Shown here in pieces: positions 35,762 to 44,995 of a stretch of DNA of 64,000 nt. This DNA comes from Psychroflexus aestuariivivens (lineage in GTDB: Bacteria; Bacteroidota; Bacteroidia; Flavobacteriales; Flavobacteriaceae), in contig NZ_RQVT01000025.1 in assembly GCF_004010055.1 (NCBI RefSeq), forward strand, positions 30,815-94,814, in the 5' to 3' direction. A program made the translations under genes and the position numbers. The first letter of the stretch is position 1. Each line of letters starts with the position of its first letter. The notes under the pieces were generated by a model. The model was not told the DNA's origin and did no database searches. It was given only the letters and a program-made list of their open reading frames with translations.

Positions 35762-38348
35762 AAGCAAATGCAAATTTGCAAAAACCCCGCTATGGTTATC
35801 ATTAATAGCACTTGTCTTATTTTGCAACACAGCAAATGCACAAAACGTTCCTCAATCAACTGGAAAAAAATACACCATTGGAGAAATTATCGTCAGTGGC
35901 TCCACAAGTTATAATGAGAATACAGTTATCGCATTTACAGGCTTAAAATCTGGTGATGAGATTTATATACCTGGTGATAAAATCAGTAAAGTTCTAAAAA
36001 AGCTTTGGGATTTAGGCTTGTTTAGTGACATCAATTTTTATTTGGTAAATGTAGAAGGTGATACTGCAGATTTAGAATTAGAAATCGTTGAAGTTCCTAA
36101 ACTTAAAGACGTAAAAGTCCGAGGAATTAAAAAGCGCAAGCGCGAAGAAATCATTAAGGATAACGACATTACCAGCGGCAAAAAAGTCACAGAAAATTAT
36201 ATCATCAACCTACGAAACAATATTGAAGACAAATACCGTGAAAAAGGCTTTCTAAACGCAAGCGCAAACATTTCTACAACAGAAGTTATTGACACTACTG
36301 ATACTGAAAACCTTGTTAATATGACCATAAATATTAAGAAAGGTGATAAGGTAAAAATCGGTGAAATTAATATTGAAGGTAACGAGAAATTTTCTGATTG
36401 GAAGATTCGAAGAATCATGAAAACCAAAAGGAAAAACTTCCTTAGAATTTGGAAACGCTCTAAATTCATCAAAGAAGATTATGAAGCTGACAAAGAGAAA
36501 ATTGTCAAAAAATACAAAGAAAAAGGCTATCGAGACGCCAGAATAGTAGAAGACTCCATAATAGAAAAATCAGACAATGATATCGTTATCAACCTTGAAG
36601 TTAAGGAAGGAGATCGTTATTATTTTGGAAATATTGAATTTTTAGGTAACTCTGTATATACTGATCAAGAGCTGAATCAACTTATTGGAATTAGAAAAGG
36701 AGATCCCTACAATGGTACCGTACTCCAAAATAAAATTGCCAATAAAGAAAAGCCAGACGCAGAAGATCTTACCAACTTATATCAAAACAATGGTTATTTG
36801 TTTTCTAATATCACACCTGTTGAAACTAGAATTTATAACGACACCATCGATTTTGAGATTAGAATTAACGAAGGTAAAATCGCTTATTTCAACGACATTA
36901 AAGTCCGAGGTAACGACAAAACAAATGATAATGTAATTTATAGAAATTTAAGAACCAGACCAGGTCAACAATATAGCAAACAAGACGTCATGAACACGAT
37001 ACGTGAACTTGGTCAACTCGGATTTTTCAATCCTGAAAATCTTGAGCCAGAATTCAAGAATGTGGATCCACAATCAGGAACTTTAGATTTAGAATACGTT
37101 GTAGAAGAACAAGGCAGTAGCCAAATAGAACTACAAGGTGGTTACGGTGGCGGCGGTTTCATCGGTACTTTAGGTCTTAGATTCAATAACTTTTCATTAA
37201 AAAATATTTTCAACAAAGAAGCTTACAAACCAATCCCAATGGGAGATGGTCAGTCATTATCTTTACGAGCACAAGCTAGTATTTCGTTTCAGAATTATAG
37301 CTTGTCGTTTACAGAACCTTGGTTAGGAGGGAAGCGTCCGGTACAATTATCAGTTTCCCTATCACAAACCATTCAATTTTTGTTCAATCCTTTAACAAGG
37401 CGTGCGGATAACGACAGAAGTTTTACAATTTCTGGAATTAATGTTGGTTTTGCCAAAAGACTTAGAGAACCTGACCAAAACTTTACGCTTTCTGCAGCTG
37501 TAGGTTACCAACATTTCAAATTGAATAATTACAATATTGGTTTATTTAGATTTCCTAATGGAAATTCAAACAACTTATCATTTACTTTAGGTTTAAATAG
37601 AAACAATACATTTACGAATCCAATTTTCCCGTTGGGCGGTTCAGAATTTGATTTATCTTTTAAATTCACCCTACCATATTCATTATTTAACGATGTAGAT
37701 TATGGAGAATTGAGAGATGAAAGACAAGTCGCTTTACAAAATGAAGATGCTGACGCATTGGCAGAAATTGATCAACAACGTTTCAATTGGTTAGAGTTTT
37801 ATAAAGTGAAATTCAGTGGCGATTGGTACAACAGACTGGTTGATAAATTGGTATTGAGAACCAGATTTGAATACGGATTTTTAGGCGCATACAATAATGA
37901 GCGAGGTATTCCTCCATTCGAAAGATTTTTCTTAGGTGGTGATGGATTGGCAGGTTTTGCCTTAGATGGTCGTGAAATAGTTGCCTTGAGAGGTTACCCA
38001 AATCAATCAGTAATGCCAAGAAGTAGATCGATGTCTGGGGAAGAAAGTTTTAATGATGGTGCATCTATATACAATAAATACACCATGGAGTTACGTTATC
38101 CTATAACATTAAAGCCAACTGCATCAATTTATGGTTTGGCATTTTTGGAAGGCGGTTCAACTTTTGATGATTTCAAAAACTTCACACCTTTCGAAATGAG
38201 CAGATCTGCCGGGGCTGGACTTAGAATTTTCATGCCAGCATTTGGTTTGTTAGGAATTGACTTTGGGTATGGTTTCGATCCTATACCTGGATCAAACTCT
38301 GGTGCAAATGGTTGGGAAACTCACTTTATAATTGGCCAACAATTTTAA
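35748..38348 (+). CDS. bamA: Outer-membrane protein assembly factor BamA
   Basis: An outer-membrane insertase of about 866 residues. POTRA repeats occupy roughly 40-450 (YTIGEIIVSGSTSYNENTVI, VKIGEINIEGNEKF, YYFGNIEFLGNSVYT, AYFNDIKVRGNDKT). The Omp85 barrel follows, ending FIIGQQF with terminal Phe. I set the start at GTG 35748 because it puts a clean signal peptide (KTPLWLSLIALVLFCNTANAQ) near the N-terminus. In-frame ATGs further upstream (35640, 35688) lie well inside uppS and add a charged stretch. The choice of start is an inference. Genes for two OmpH chaperones follow. Confidence 0.92.
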   Translation: MNNFKSKCKFAKTPLWLSLIALVLFCNTANAQNVPQSTGKKYTIGEIIVSGSTSYNENTVIAFTGLKSGDEIYIPGDKISKVLKKLWDLGLFSDINFYLVNVEGDTADLELEIVEVPKLKDVKVRGIKKRKREEIIKDNDITSGKKVTENYIINLRNNIEDKYREKGFLNASANISTTEVIDTTDTENLVNMTINIKKGDKVKIGEINIEGNEKFSDWKIRRIMKTKRKNFLRIWKRSKFIKEDYEADKEKIVKKYKEKGYRDARIVEDSIIEKSDNDIVINLEVKEGDRYYFGNIEFLGNSVYTDQELNQLIGIRKGDPYNGTVLQNKIANKEKPDAEDLTNLYQNNGYLFSNITPVETRIYNDTIDFEIRINEGKIAYFNDIKVRGNDKTNDNVIYRNLRTRPGQQYSKQDVMNTIRELGQLGFFNPENLEPEFKNVDPQSGTLDLEYVVEEQGSSQIELQGGYGGGGFIGTLGLRFNNFSLKNIFNKEAYKPIPMGDGQSLSLRAQASISFQNYSLSFTEPWLGGKRPVQLSVSLSQTIQFLFNPLTRRADNDRSFTISGINVGFAKRLREPDQNFTLSAAVGYQHFKLNNYNIGLFRFPNGNSNNLSFTLGLNRNNTFTNPIFPLGGSEFDLSFKFTLPYSLFNDVDYGELRDERQVALQNEDADALAEIDQQRFNWLEFYKVKFSGDWYNRLVDKLVLRTRFEYGFLGAYNNERGIPPFERFFLGGDGLAGFALDGREIVALRGYPNQSVMPRSRSMSGEESFNDGASIYNKYTMELRYPITLKPTASIYGLAFLEGGSTFDDFKNFTPFEMSRSAGAGLRIFMPAFGLLGIDFGYGFDPIPGSNSGANGWETHFIIGQQF

Positions 38349-38379
38349 TTGGCACGATTATTTCTTAAACTAAATCGCA

Positions 38380-39180
38380 ATGAAGACAAAACTTTCATTT
38401 TTAATCATCCTTAGTATTGCATTTCAGATGAATGCACAACGCGGGCTAAAAGTGGCTTACGTAGACATGGATTACATTTTGGATAATGTTCCAGAATACA
38501 GACAAGCTAGTGGACAGTTAGAATCTAAAGCCCAACAGTGGCGAACAGAAATAGAATCTAAGAAAAATGAAATTGACAAGCTAAAAAATGAACTTGAAAA
38601 AGAGCGACCACTACTCACTCCTGAATTGATTCAGGATATGGAAGATGAAATCGAATTTCAGGAAAATAAACTTTTGGAATACAGAAATAAGCGATTTGGC
38701 GTGTCAGGAGATTTCATTACACAAAAAAGACAATTAATACAACCTATTCAGGATCAGGTTTTTAACTCTATTCAAGAAATCGGTGAAAGCAGAGGTTACG
38801 ATTTCATTTTTGAAAACTCTGCAGATGCATTACTTTTGTTTTCAGCAAAAAGACATGACATTAGTGAAATCGTTTTAAAAATGATTAAAAGAAATGCAAG
38901 AACTGATGGTCAGAGCGAGAATATTATTGAAGAATTAGACGATTACAAATCTGTACAAAAAGCAGAGCAGGACAGCATTCAGGAAAAAGAAAGAATTGCA
39001 GACCGAAAGGAAAAAGAAGATGAAAGACAAGAGCAAATAGATGACCGAGAAAGCAGAAGAGATTCTATTAGAGCGGCAAGACAAAAAGAATTCGAAGAGC
39101 GCAGAGCACGAATTTTAAAACAAAGAGAAGAACGCGAAAGACAAAGAGACTCTATTCGAGAAGCAAGAGAAAATAATTAA
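38380..39180 (+). CDS. OmpH/Skp family periplasmic chaperone with long charged tail
   Basis: A 266-residue OmpH protein, exported (signal ending IAFQMNAQ). The Skp-like coiled-coil core spans about 20-170 (KVAYVDMDYILDNVPEYRQASGQLESK, and the GYDFIFENSADALL closing strand). From about 190 to the end it is almost only Glu, Arg, Asp, Gln and Lys (for example QREERERQRDSIREARENN), a long single-helix or disordered tail not seen in the second copy. OmpH/Skp proteins hold unfolded outer-membrane proteins on the way to Bam. It follows bamA by 31 nt. Confidence 0.9.
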   Translation: MKTKLSFLIILSIAFQMNAQRGLKVAYVDMDYILDNVPEYRQASGQLESKAQQWRTEIESKKNEIDKLKNELEKERPLLTPELIQDMEDEIEFQENKLLEYRNKRFGVSGDFITQKRQLIQPIQDQVFNSIQEIGESRGYDFIFENSADALLLFSAKRHDISEIVLKMIKRNARTDGQSENIIEELDDYKSVQKAEQDSIQEKERIADRKEKEDERQEQIDDRESRRDSIRAARQKEFEERRARILKQREERERQRDSIREARENN

Positions 39181-39213
39181 TTATAATATAATCACTAAAT
39201 TTAAATTTTAAAA

Positions 39214-39723
39214 ATGAGAAAGTTAACAACAATTTTAATAGCTTTAGTTCTAACATTTGGTTTTACAACTACGGCAGAAGCACAATCAAAAGTTGCTCAT
39301 ATCAACTCAAATGAATTTGTGCAAAACCTGCCAAGCTTCCAAAATGTCAATTCTCAAATCGATCAATTAGAAAAAACCTACAGAAAAGAAATTGATGATT
39401 TATTGAAAGAAGCTCAAAAAACCAATGAGCGCTATCAAAGAGAAGCAAGCTCAAAAACTGAAGAAGAAAATCAAAAAAGAGCTATGGAGCTTCAGGAAAT
39501 GCAGCAATCTATAATGGAATACAGACAAACTGCATCTGAAGATCTTCAGAAAAAACAAGAAGAGTTAATGCGTCCTGTTTTAGAAAAAGCGAGACAAGTT
39601 ATTCAGCAAGTAGCAAGAGACAAAGGATACGATTACGTATTGGATTCATCTCTTGGCGCTGGCGTTCTAATGGCAGATGGATACGACCTTATGGCCGATG
39701 CTAAAGCTGCAATTGGAGAATAA
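39214..39723 (+). CDS. OmpH/Skp family periplasmic chaperone
   Basis: A 169-residue Skp-type protein with a signal peptide ending TTAEAQ. The core is KVAHINSNEFVQNLPSFQNV, a long Glu/Gln/Lys-rich coiled coil, and the closing strand GYDYVLDSSLGAGVLMADG. It is of standard size and probably forms the usual jellyfish-like trimer. It is the last gene of the uppS-bamA-ompH-ompH run; a strong terminator follows. Confidence 0.93.
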   Translation: MRKLTTILIALVLTFGFTTTAEAQSKVAHINSNEFVQNLPSFQNVNSQIDQLEKTYRKEIDDLLKEAQKTNERYQREASSKTEEENQKRAMELQEMQQSIMEYRQTASEDLQKKQEELMRPVLEKARQVIQQVARDKGYDYVLDSSLGAGVLMADGYDLMADAKAAIGE

Positions 39724-39740
39724 TTAAAATTTTGAAATAC

Positions 39741-39777
39741 CATAAAAAAAGCCATCTTTGTGATGGCTTTTTTTATG
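39741..39777 (+). terminator. Terminator after the second OmpH gene
   Basis: A perfect 16-bp stem (39741-39756 with 39762-39777, core AAAGCCATC / GATGGCTTT) and a 5-nt loop lie 18 nt past the stop, with a T-run. It separates murI from the upstream run. Confidence 0.9.
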
Positions 39778-39793
39778 AAATAATCTTCACAAA

Positions 39794-40582
39794 ATGCATG
39801 ATGCTCCTATTGTAATATTTGACTCTGGACTTGGTGGGACTTCTATTTTAAGAGAAATCATCATTAGATTACCCAGCGAAAATATTATTTATTTAGCCGA
39901 TAGTATAAACGCCCCTTATGGTGAAAAACCCAAGTCGGAAATTATACGTTTGAGCCAAAAAAATACAGATTTGGCTCTACAATTTGGTGCAAAAATTATA
40001 GTTGTTGCCTGCAATACCGCAACCACAAATGCCATATATGTTTTACGGAAAACTTATAATGTACCTTTCGTTGGCATCGAACCTGCCATAAAACCTGCGG
40101 CTTTAAATACAAAAACCAAACGTATTGGTATTCTAGCAACCAAAGGAACTTTATCAAGTGAATTGTTTCAACATACAAGTCAGACATTTGCAAAAGACAC
40201 AAAAGTTGTTGAGGTCATTGGCAAAAATATCGTAGAAGCAGTTGAAAGTGGAACCTTAGACAATCCTATTTTTATAGAGAGTTTAAAGAAGCAAGTTCAA
40301 ATCTTTATAGATGAGAACATAGATGTTTTAGTTTTAGGCTGTACTCATTATCCATATATTATTCCAATACTAAAACAATTACTGCCAGAAACCATCAAAA
40401 TTATCGACTCTGGATATGCCGTCGCTAAACAAACTGAAAATGTACTAAAAGCGAAAAATCTAAAAAATACTTCAGAAAAAATTGGAAGTCTTAAGATTTT
40501 CACCAATAAGTTAAACCAAAGTATTATTCAAAAGCTGAATCCTAATTTTGATCTAGAAAATATTATTTTCAAAGAATTCTAA
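39794..40582 (+). CDS. murI: Glutamate racemase
   Basis: A 262-residue enzyme making D-glutamate for peptidoglycan. It has IVIFDSGLGGTSILRE at the N-terminus (with the Asp/Ser pair), VVACNTATTNAI with catalytic Cys near residue 73, and LGCTHYPYIIPIL with the second Cys near residue 184. Only 17 nt separate its start from the preceding terminator hairpin, so read-through from the bamA run may supply it. Confidence 0.96.
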   Translation: MHDAPIVIFDSGLGGTSILREIIIRLPSENIIYLADSINAPYGEKPKSEIIRLSQKNTDLALQFGAKIIVVACNTATTNAIYVLRKTYNVPFVGIEPAIKPAALNTKTKRIGILATKGTLSSELFQHTSQTFAKDTKVVEVIGKNIVEAVESGTLDNPIFIESLKKQVQIFIDENIDVLVLGCTHYPYIIPILKQLLPETIKIIDSGYAVAKQTENVLKAKNLKNTSEKIGSLKIFTNKLNQSIIQKLNPNFDLENIIFKEF

Positions 40583-40689
40583 TAATCCGAATAGAAATCA
40601 ACATAAAACTTAACTACAGTTTTTTTACATTGAAGTTTAGTATTTAGATAAAATCCTTATTTTCGCAAATCATTTGAAATCAATGAAAA

Positions 40690-43600
40690 ATGAGTAAGAA
40701 ATTTCCTGAATACAAAGGGCTTGACCTACCAAAAGTTGCAGAAGACATTTCTAAATTTTGGGAAAACAACGATATTTTCCAAAAAAGTATAGATAGTCGC
40801 GAGGGCAAAGAATCATTTGTCTTTTTTGAAGGACCGCCATCGGCAAACGGAATGCCTGGCATTCACCACGTCATGGCTAGAAGTATTAAGGATATTTTTT
40901 GTCGATACAAAACACAAAAAGGATTTCAAGTGAACCGAAAAGCTGGTTGGGATACACACGGTTTACCTGTTGAACTCGGTGTGGAAAAAGAACTGGGAAT
41001 TTCCAAAGAAGATATCGGTAACAAAATTTCTATTGAAGATTACAACAAGGCTTGTAAAGAAGCAGTAATGCGCTACACCGATGTGTGGAACGATTTGACC
41101 AAAAAAATCGGCTATTGGGTAGATATGGAGAACCCGTATGTCACCTACAAGTCCAAATATATGGAGACTGTTTGGTGGCTTTTATCAGAAATTTACAAGA
41201 AAGGACTGATTTATAAAGGTTACACCATCCAGCCATATTCACCAAAAGCAGGAACAGGTCTAAGCTCACACGAGCTGAACCAACCCGGCACTTATCAAGA
41301 TGTTACAGACACAACGGTTACAGCACAATTCAAAGCTAAAAAAGAAACTTTACCAGAAAAATTACAAAACATTGAAGGTGATATTTATTTCCTAGCTTGG
41401 ACAACCACGCCATGGACTTTACCAAGTAACACAGCTTTAACAGTTGGTAAAAAAATTGAATACGTTTTAATAAAAACCTTCAATCAATATACATTTGAAC
41501 CAATAAATGTCATCGCAGCCAAAGCTTTGGTTGGAAAACTTTTCAAAAAGAAATATAAGGCAGTTGAGTCTGAATCTGAACTCAAAGATTATAGCCAAGA
41601 TGACAAGAAAATACCGTATTTTACTTCTGAAAACATTCTTGGTAAAGATTTGGTAGAAAGTCGCTACGAGCAACTTTTATCATATACAAAGCCATTTTAC
41701 AATCCAGAAAACGCATTTAGAGTTATCGCGGGAGATTTTGTCACTACTGAAGACGGAACAGGAATCGTTCACACAGCACCAACTTTCGGTGCAGACGATG
41801 CCATGGTTGCCAAACAAGCAGAGCCAGAAATTCCAGGAATGCTCGTTAAAGATGAAAATGATAATTTAGTTCCGCTTGTCAATCTGAAAGGAAAATTCAG
41901 ACCGGAATTAGATGAACTTGCAGGCAAATACGTCAAAAATGAATATTACGAAGACGGCAAAGCACCAGAAAAATCTGTTGATGTTGAAATCGCGATCAAA
42001 CTGAAGGAAGAAAACAAAGCTTTCATTGTTGAAAAATACGTTCACTCCTACCCAAATTGCTGGCGTACCGACAAACCAATTTTATACTATCCGCTTGATT
42101 CGTGGTTTATTAAAGTCACCGAGTTCAAAGATAGAATGCATGAGTTGAACAAAAACATAAACTGGAAACCAAAATCTACTGGTGAAGGTCGTTTTGGAAA
42201 TTGGCTTGCCAACGCCAATGATTGGAATTTATCCAGGTCTAGATATTGGGGAATCCCGTTGCCAATTTGGCGAACAGAAGATGGCAAAGAAGAAAAAATA
42301 ATTGGTTCTATAAAAGAACTAAAAGCTGAAATTTCAAAATCTATCGATGCAGGATTTCAAAAAAACGATCCTTACGATGGTTTTGAACCAGATAACTTCA
42401 GTGATGAAAATTATGATAAAGTAGATTTACATAAAAATATCGTAGACGACATCATCCTGGTTTCAGATTCAGGACAACCAATGAAACGAGAAGCTGATCT
42501 CATCGATGTCTGGTTCGATTCAGGATCTATGCCTTATGCACAATGGCATTATCCTTTTGAAAACAAAAATAAAGTGGAAGACACTTGGCGATCTGCCGAT
42601 TTCATAGCCGAAGGTGTGGATCAAACCCGAGGATGGTTTTATACTCTCCACGCTATTGCAACTATGATTTTTGACGATGTTGCCTACAAAAATGTAGTGT
42701 CTAACGGTTTAGTTTTAGACAAAAACGGACAGAAAATGTCCAAAAGATTAGGCAATGCAGCCGATCCTTTTAAAACTTTAAAAACCTATGGACCAGATGC
42801 CACACGTTGGTACATGATTTCGAATGCAAACCCATGGGACAATTTGAAATTCGACTTGGAAGGCATTGGAGAAGTTCAACGTAAATTTTTTGGAACGCTT
42901 TACAATACTTATTCTTTCTTTTCGATGTACGCCAATTTGGACAATTTCGACTATAAAGAAGCAGATATTGAATTAGCAAAACGCCCAGAAATCGACCGTT
43001 GGATTCTTTCAGAATTGAATACACTCATCAAAACCGTAGATCAATTTTACGGAGATTATGAACCGACAAAAGCCACACGTGCTATTTCAGATTTTGTTCA
43101 AGAAAATCTGAGCAACTGGTATGTGAGGTTGAGCCGAAGAAGATTCTGGAAAGGCGAATACAAGTCGGACAAAATCTCCGCTTACCAAACTTTGTTCACT
43201 TGTTTGAAAACAATTGCTGAAATTTCAGCCCCTGTTGCACCATTTTATTCAGATAAGCTTTATAAAGATTTAACTTCAAGTATACAAGGAGAGTTTCAAG
43301 AGAGTGTACATTTGGTTGAATTTCCAAAATACGATGAAGCTTTTGTCGATAAGGATTTGGAGCATAAAATGCAAATGGCACAAACAATTTCTTCTTTGGC
43401 TTTATCCCTCAGAAAAAAAGAAATGATAAAGGTTAGGCAACCTTTAGAGCGAATTATGATTCCAGTTTTGGATGAAAAAGTAAAAACGCAAATTTCAGAT
43501 GTTGCAGATTTGATAAAATCTGAAATTAACGTAAAATCTATTGAATTCATAGATGATGCATCTGGAATTCTAGTGAAAGAAATAAAACCGAATTTCAAAG

Positions 43601-44097
43601 TTTTAGGCCCAAGATTTGGTAAAAACATGAAATTGGCGGTTCAAGCCATTAAGGCGATGAATCCAGATGACATTTCTGAAATTGAAAAACAAGGTTTCAT
43701 CGAATTGAATATTGAAAATAGCCCGACAAAAATCGGTCTTGATGAAGTTGAAATTATTTCACAAGATATAGAAGGTTGGCTTGTTTCCAGCGGAAATGGC
43801 CTGACTGTTGCATTAGATGTTACTTTAAATGAAGATTTGGTAAATGAAGGCATTGCCAGAGAATTGGTCAATAGAATTCAAAATTTGAGAAAAGATTCCG
43901 GATTAGAAGTTACGGACAGAATCGATGTCTATTTGAAATATGACAAGCAAATAGAAACTGCAGTCAACCAAAATCTAGATTATATTAAGACTGAAACATT
44001 AACCGATAAATTAAATATTAATAGTGAAATTCAAAACGGTTTACCAATTGAGTTTGACGATGTGAGTACCGTTTTAGAAATTAAAAAAAACAAATGA
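40690..44097 (+). CDS. ileS: Isoleucine--tRNA ligase, type 2 (GxHH signature)
   Basis: A 1135-residue isoleucyl-tRNA synthetase of the longer, eukaryote-like type. The HIGH-equivalent motif sits at GPPSANGMPGIHH and reads GIHH at 57-60, with the first and third residues swapped relative to HxGH. KMSKR is at 682-686 (QKMSKRLGNAADP). The editing domain region carries GTGIVHTAPTFGADD. The C-terminal zinc finger of type-1 enzymes is absent. Type-2 enzymes are linked to low sensitivity to mupirocin, and the GxHH swap to very strong resistance; this is an inference for this protein. The DksA-like gene starts inside its stop codon. Confidence 0.96.
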   Translation: MSKKFPEYKGLDLPKVAEDISKFWENNDIFQKSIDSREGKESFVFFEGPPSANGMPGIHHVMARSIKDIFCRYKTQKGFQVNRKAGWDTHGLPVELGVEKELGISKEDIGNKISIEDYNKACKEAVMRYTDVWNDLTKKIGYWVDMENPYVTYKSKYMETVWWLLSEIYKKGLIYKGYTIQPYSPKAGTGLSSHELNQPGTYQDVTDTTVTAQFKAKKETLPEKLQNIEGDIYFLAWTTTPWTLPSNTALTVGKKIEYVLIKTFNQYTFEPINVIAAKALVGKLFKKKYKAVESESELKDYSQDDKKIPYFTSENILGKDLVESRYEQLLSYTKPFYNPENAFRVIAGDFVTTEDGTGIVHTAPTFGADDAMVAKQAEPEIPGMLVKDENDNLVPLVNLKGKFRPELDELAGKYVKNEYYEDGKAPEKSVDVEIAIKLKEENKAFIVEKYVHSYPNCWRTDKPILYYPLDSWFIKVTEFKDRMHELNKNINWKPKSTGEGRFGNWLANANDWNLSRSRYWGIPLPIWRTEDGKEEKIIGSIKELKAEISKSIDAGFQKNDPYDGFEPDNFSDENYDKVDLHKNIVDDIILVSDSGQPMKREADLIDVWFDSGSMPYAQWHYPFENKNKVEDTWRSADFIAEGVDQTRGWFYTLHAIATMIFDDVAYKNVVSNGLVLDKNGQKMSKRLGNAADPFKTLKTYGPDATRWYMISNANPWDNLKFDLEGIGEVQRKFFGTLYNTYSFFSMYANLDNFDYKEADIELAKRPEIDRWILSELNTLIKTVDQFYGDYEPTKATRAISDFVQENLSNWYVRLSRRRFWKGEYKSDKISAYQTLFTCLKTIAEISAPVAPFYSDKLYKDLTSSIQGEFQESVHLVEFPKYDEAFVDKDLEHKMQMAQTISSLALSLRKKEMIKVRQPLERIMIPVLDEKVKTQISDVADLIKSEINVKSIEFIDDASGILVKEIKPNFKVLGPRFGKNMKLAVQAIKAMNPDDISEIEKQGFIELNIENSPTKIGLDEVEIISQDIEGWLVSSGNGLTVALDVTLNEDLVNEGIARELVNRIQNLRKDSGLEVTDRIDVYLKYDKQIETAVNQNLDYIKTETLTDKLNINSEIQNGLPIEFDDVSTVLEIKKNK

Positions 44098-44486
44098 ACA
44101 TGACAGAAGAAACTACAACTAAAGAAAGATATTCTGACGCTGATTTGGCAGAATTCAAAAAATTGATTCAAAATAAAATAGAAAAAGCCCAGCATCAACT
44201 TGAGCTTTACGAGCAATCGTTCAAAAACGGAAGCGCTAACGACACGGAAGATACGGCACCGACTTTCAAATCTTTTGATGACGGAAGCAATACATTGAGT
44301 AAAGAGGCTAACTCACAATTGGCTATTAGACAAGGGAAATTTATCCGTGACTTAAAAAACGCTTTGATTAGAATTGAGAATAAAACCTACGGCATTTGTA
44401 GAGAAACAGGTAAACTGATTAGAAAAGAAAGGCTTTTGCTTGTTCCTCACGCAACGCTGAGTATTGAAGCAAAAAATCAGCAGTAA
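44094..44486 (+). CDS. TraR/DksA family protein with degenerate zinc finger
   Basis: A 130-residue DksA-like protein, which in this family binds the RNA-polymerase secondary channel. The helical N-terminal region (FKKLIQNKIEKAQHQLELYEQ) and the globular C-terminal TYGICRETGKLIRKERLLLVPHATLS are seen. Of the four Cys ligands of canonical DksA only one Cys remains, so it probably folds without zinc; this degenerate form is usual in Bacteroidota. It starts at 44094 inside the ileS stop (ATGA overlap of 4 nt); an in-frame ATG at 44100 is an alternative start. Likely a global transcription modulator. Confidence 0.85.
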   Translation: MNMTEETTTKERYSDADLAEFKKLIQNKIEKAQHQLELYEQSFKNGSANDTEDTAPTFKSFDDGSNTLSKEANSQLAIRQGKFIRDLKNALIRIENKTYGICRETGKLIRKERLLLVPHATLSIEAKNQQ

Positions 44487-44494
44487 CAATATTT

Positions 44495-44524
44495 AAAAAA
44501 CTCCCGACAAATCGGGAGTTTTTT
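44495..44524. terminator. Bidirectional terminator between the DksA-like and CYTH genes
   Basis: Arms AAAAAACTCCCGA (44495-44507) and TCGGGAGTTTTTT (44512-44524) form a 13-bp stem with a 4-nt loop. It lies 9 nt past the DksA-like stop and touches the convergent CYTH stop codon. Confidence 0.92.
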
Positions 44525-44993
44525 ATGTCCAATTGGTATATGGATTTTTACTGAGAACAGAATTGTAATATTTTGGATTTCCGGTGACTTCAGTTCCTAA
44601 CCAATTTGGTTTTTGAAATTTTTCATCAGCAGAATTGAGTTCAACTTCTGCAACAATTAATCCTTCATTTTCGCCATAAAACTCATCTATTTCAAAAATA
44701 TGTTTTCCTTTTTTTACTAAAAAGCGTGTTTTTTCAATTATTCCAGGTTCACAGAGTTTCAAAAGTGATTTAGCTTCTTCTACTGGAATTTCCTGTTCCC
44801 ATTCGAATCGAGATGTTCCATCTGCTGTGGATTCGCCTTTAATGGTTAAAAAACCAGAATTCCCATAAATTCTGACACGAACTGTTCTTACTTTGTGTGA
44901 ATTCAAAAAACCTTGTGAAATTGACTTACTATCATAAGCTTCTTCTTTGAATTTGCTGGAAGTTACCAGGAATTTGCGTTCAATTTCCTGCAC
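44523..44993 (-). CDS. CYTH domain protein
   Basis: A 156-residue CYTH/ThTPase-like protein. The N-terminal EIERKFLV fits ExExK, which binds triphosphate and metal; the strand SGFLTIKGES and FEIDEFYGENEGLIVAEVEL continue the tunnel fold. Family members are inorganic triphosphatases, thiamine triphosphatases or adenylate cyclases; this stand-alone short form is closest to bacterial triphosphatases, but the substrate is unproven. It is 2 nt after the HIT gene in the acyltransferase-HIT-CYTH operon. Confidence 0.88.
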   Translation of the reverse strand: MQEIERKFLVTSSKFKEEAYDSKSISQGFLNSHKVRTVRVRIYGNSGFLTIKGESTADGTSRFEWEQEIPVEEAKSLLKLCEPGIIEKTRFLVKKGKHIFEIDEFYGENEGLIVAEVELNSADEKFQKPNWLGTEVTGNPKYYNSVLSKNPYTNWT

Positions 44994-44995
44994 AA

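Noticed and set aside
39063..39180. Repeat expansion in the first OmpH gene
   Set aside because: The tail is compositionally biased (Glu/Arg/Asp) but its codons vary and no exact DNA repeat unit is seen, so it is low-complexity protein and not a satellite.
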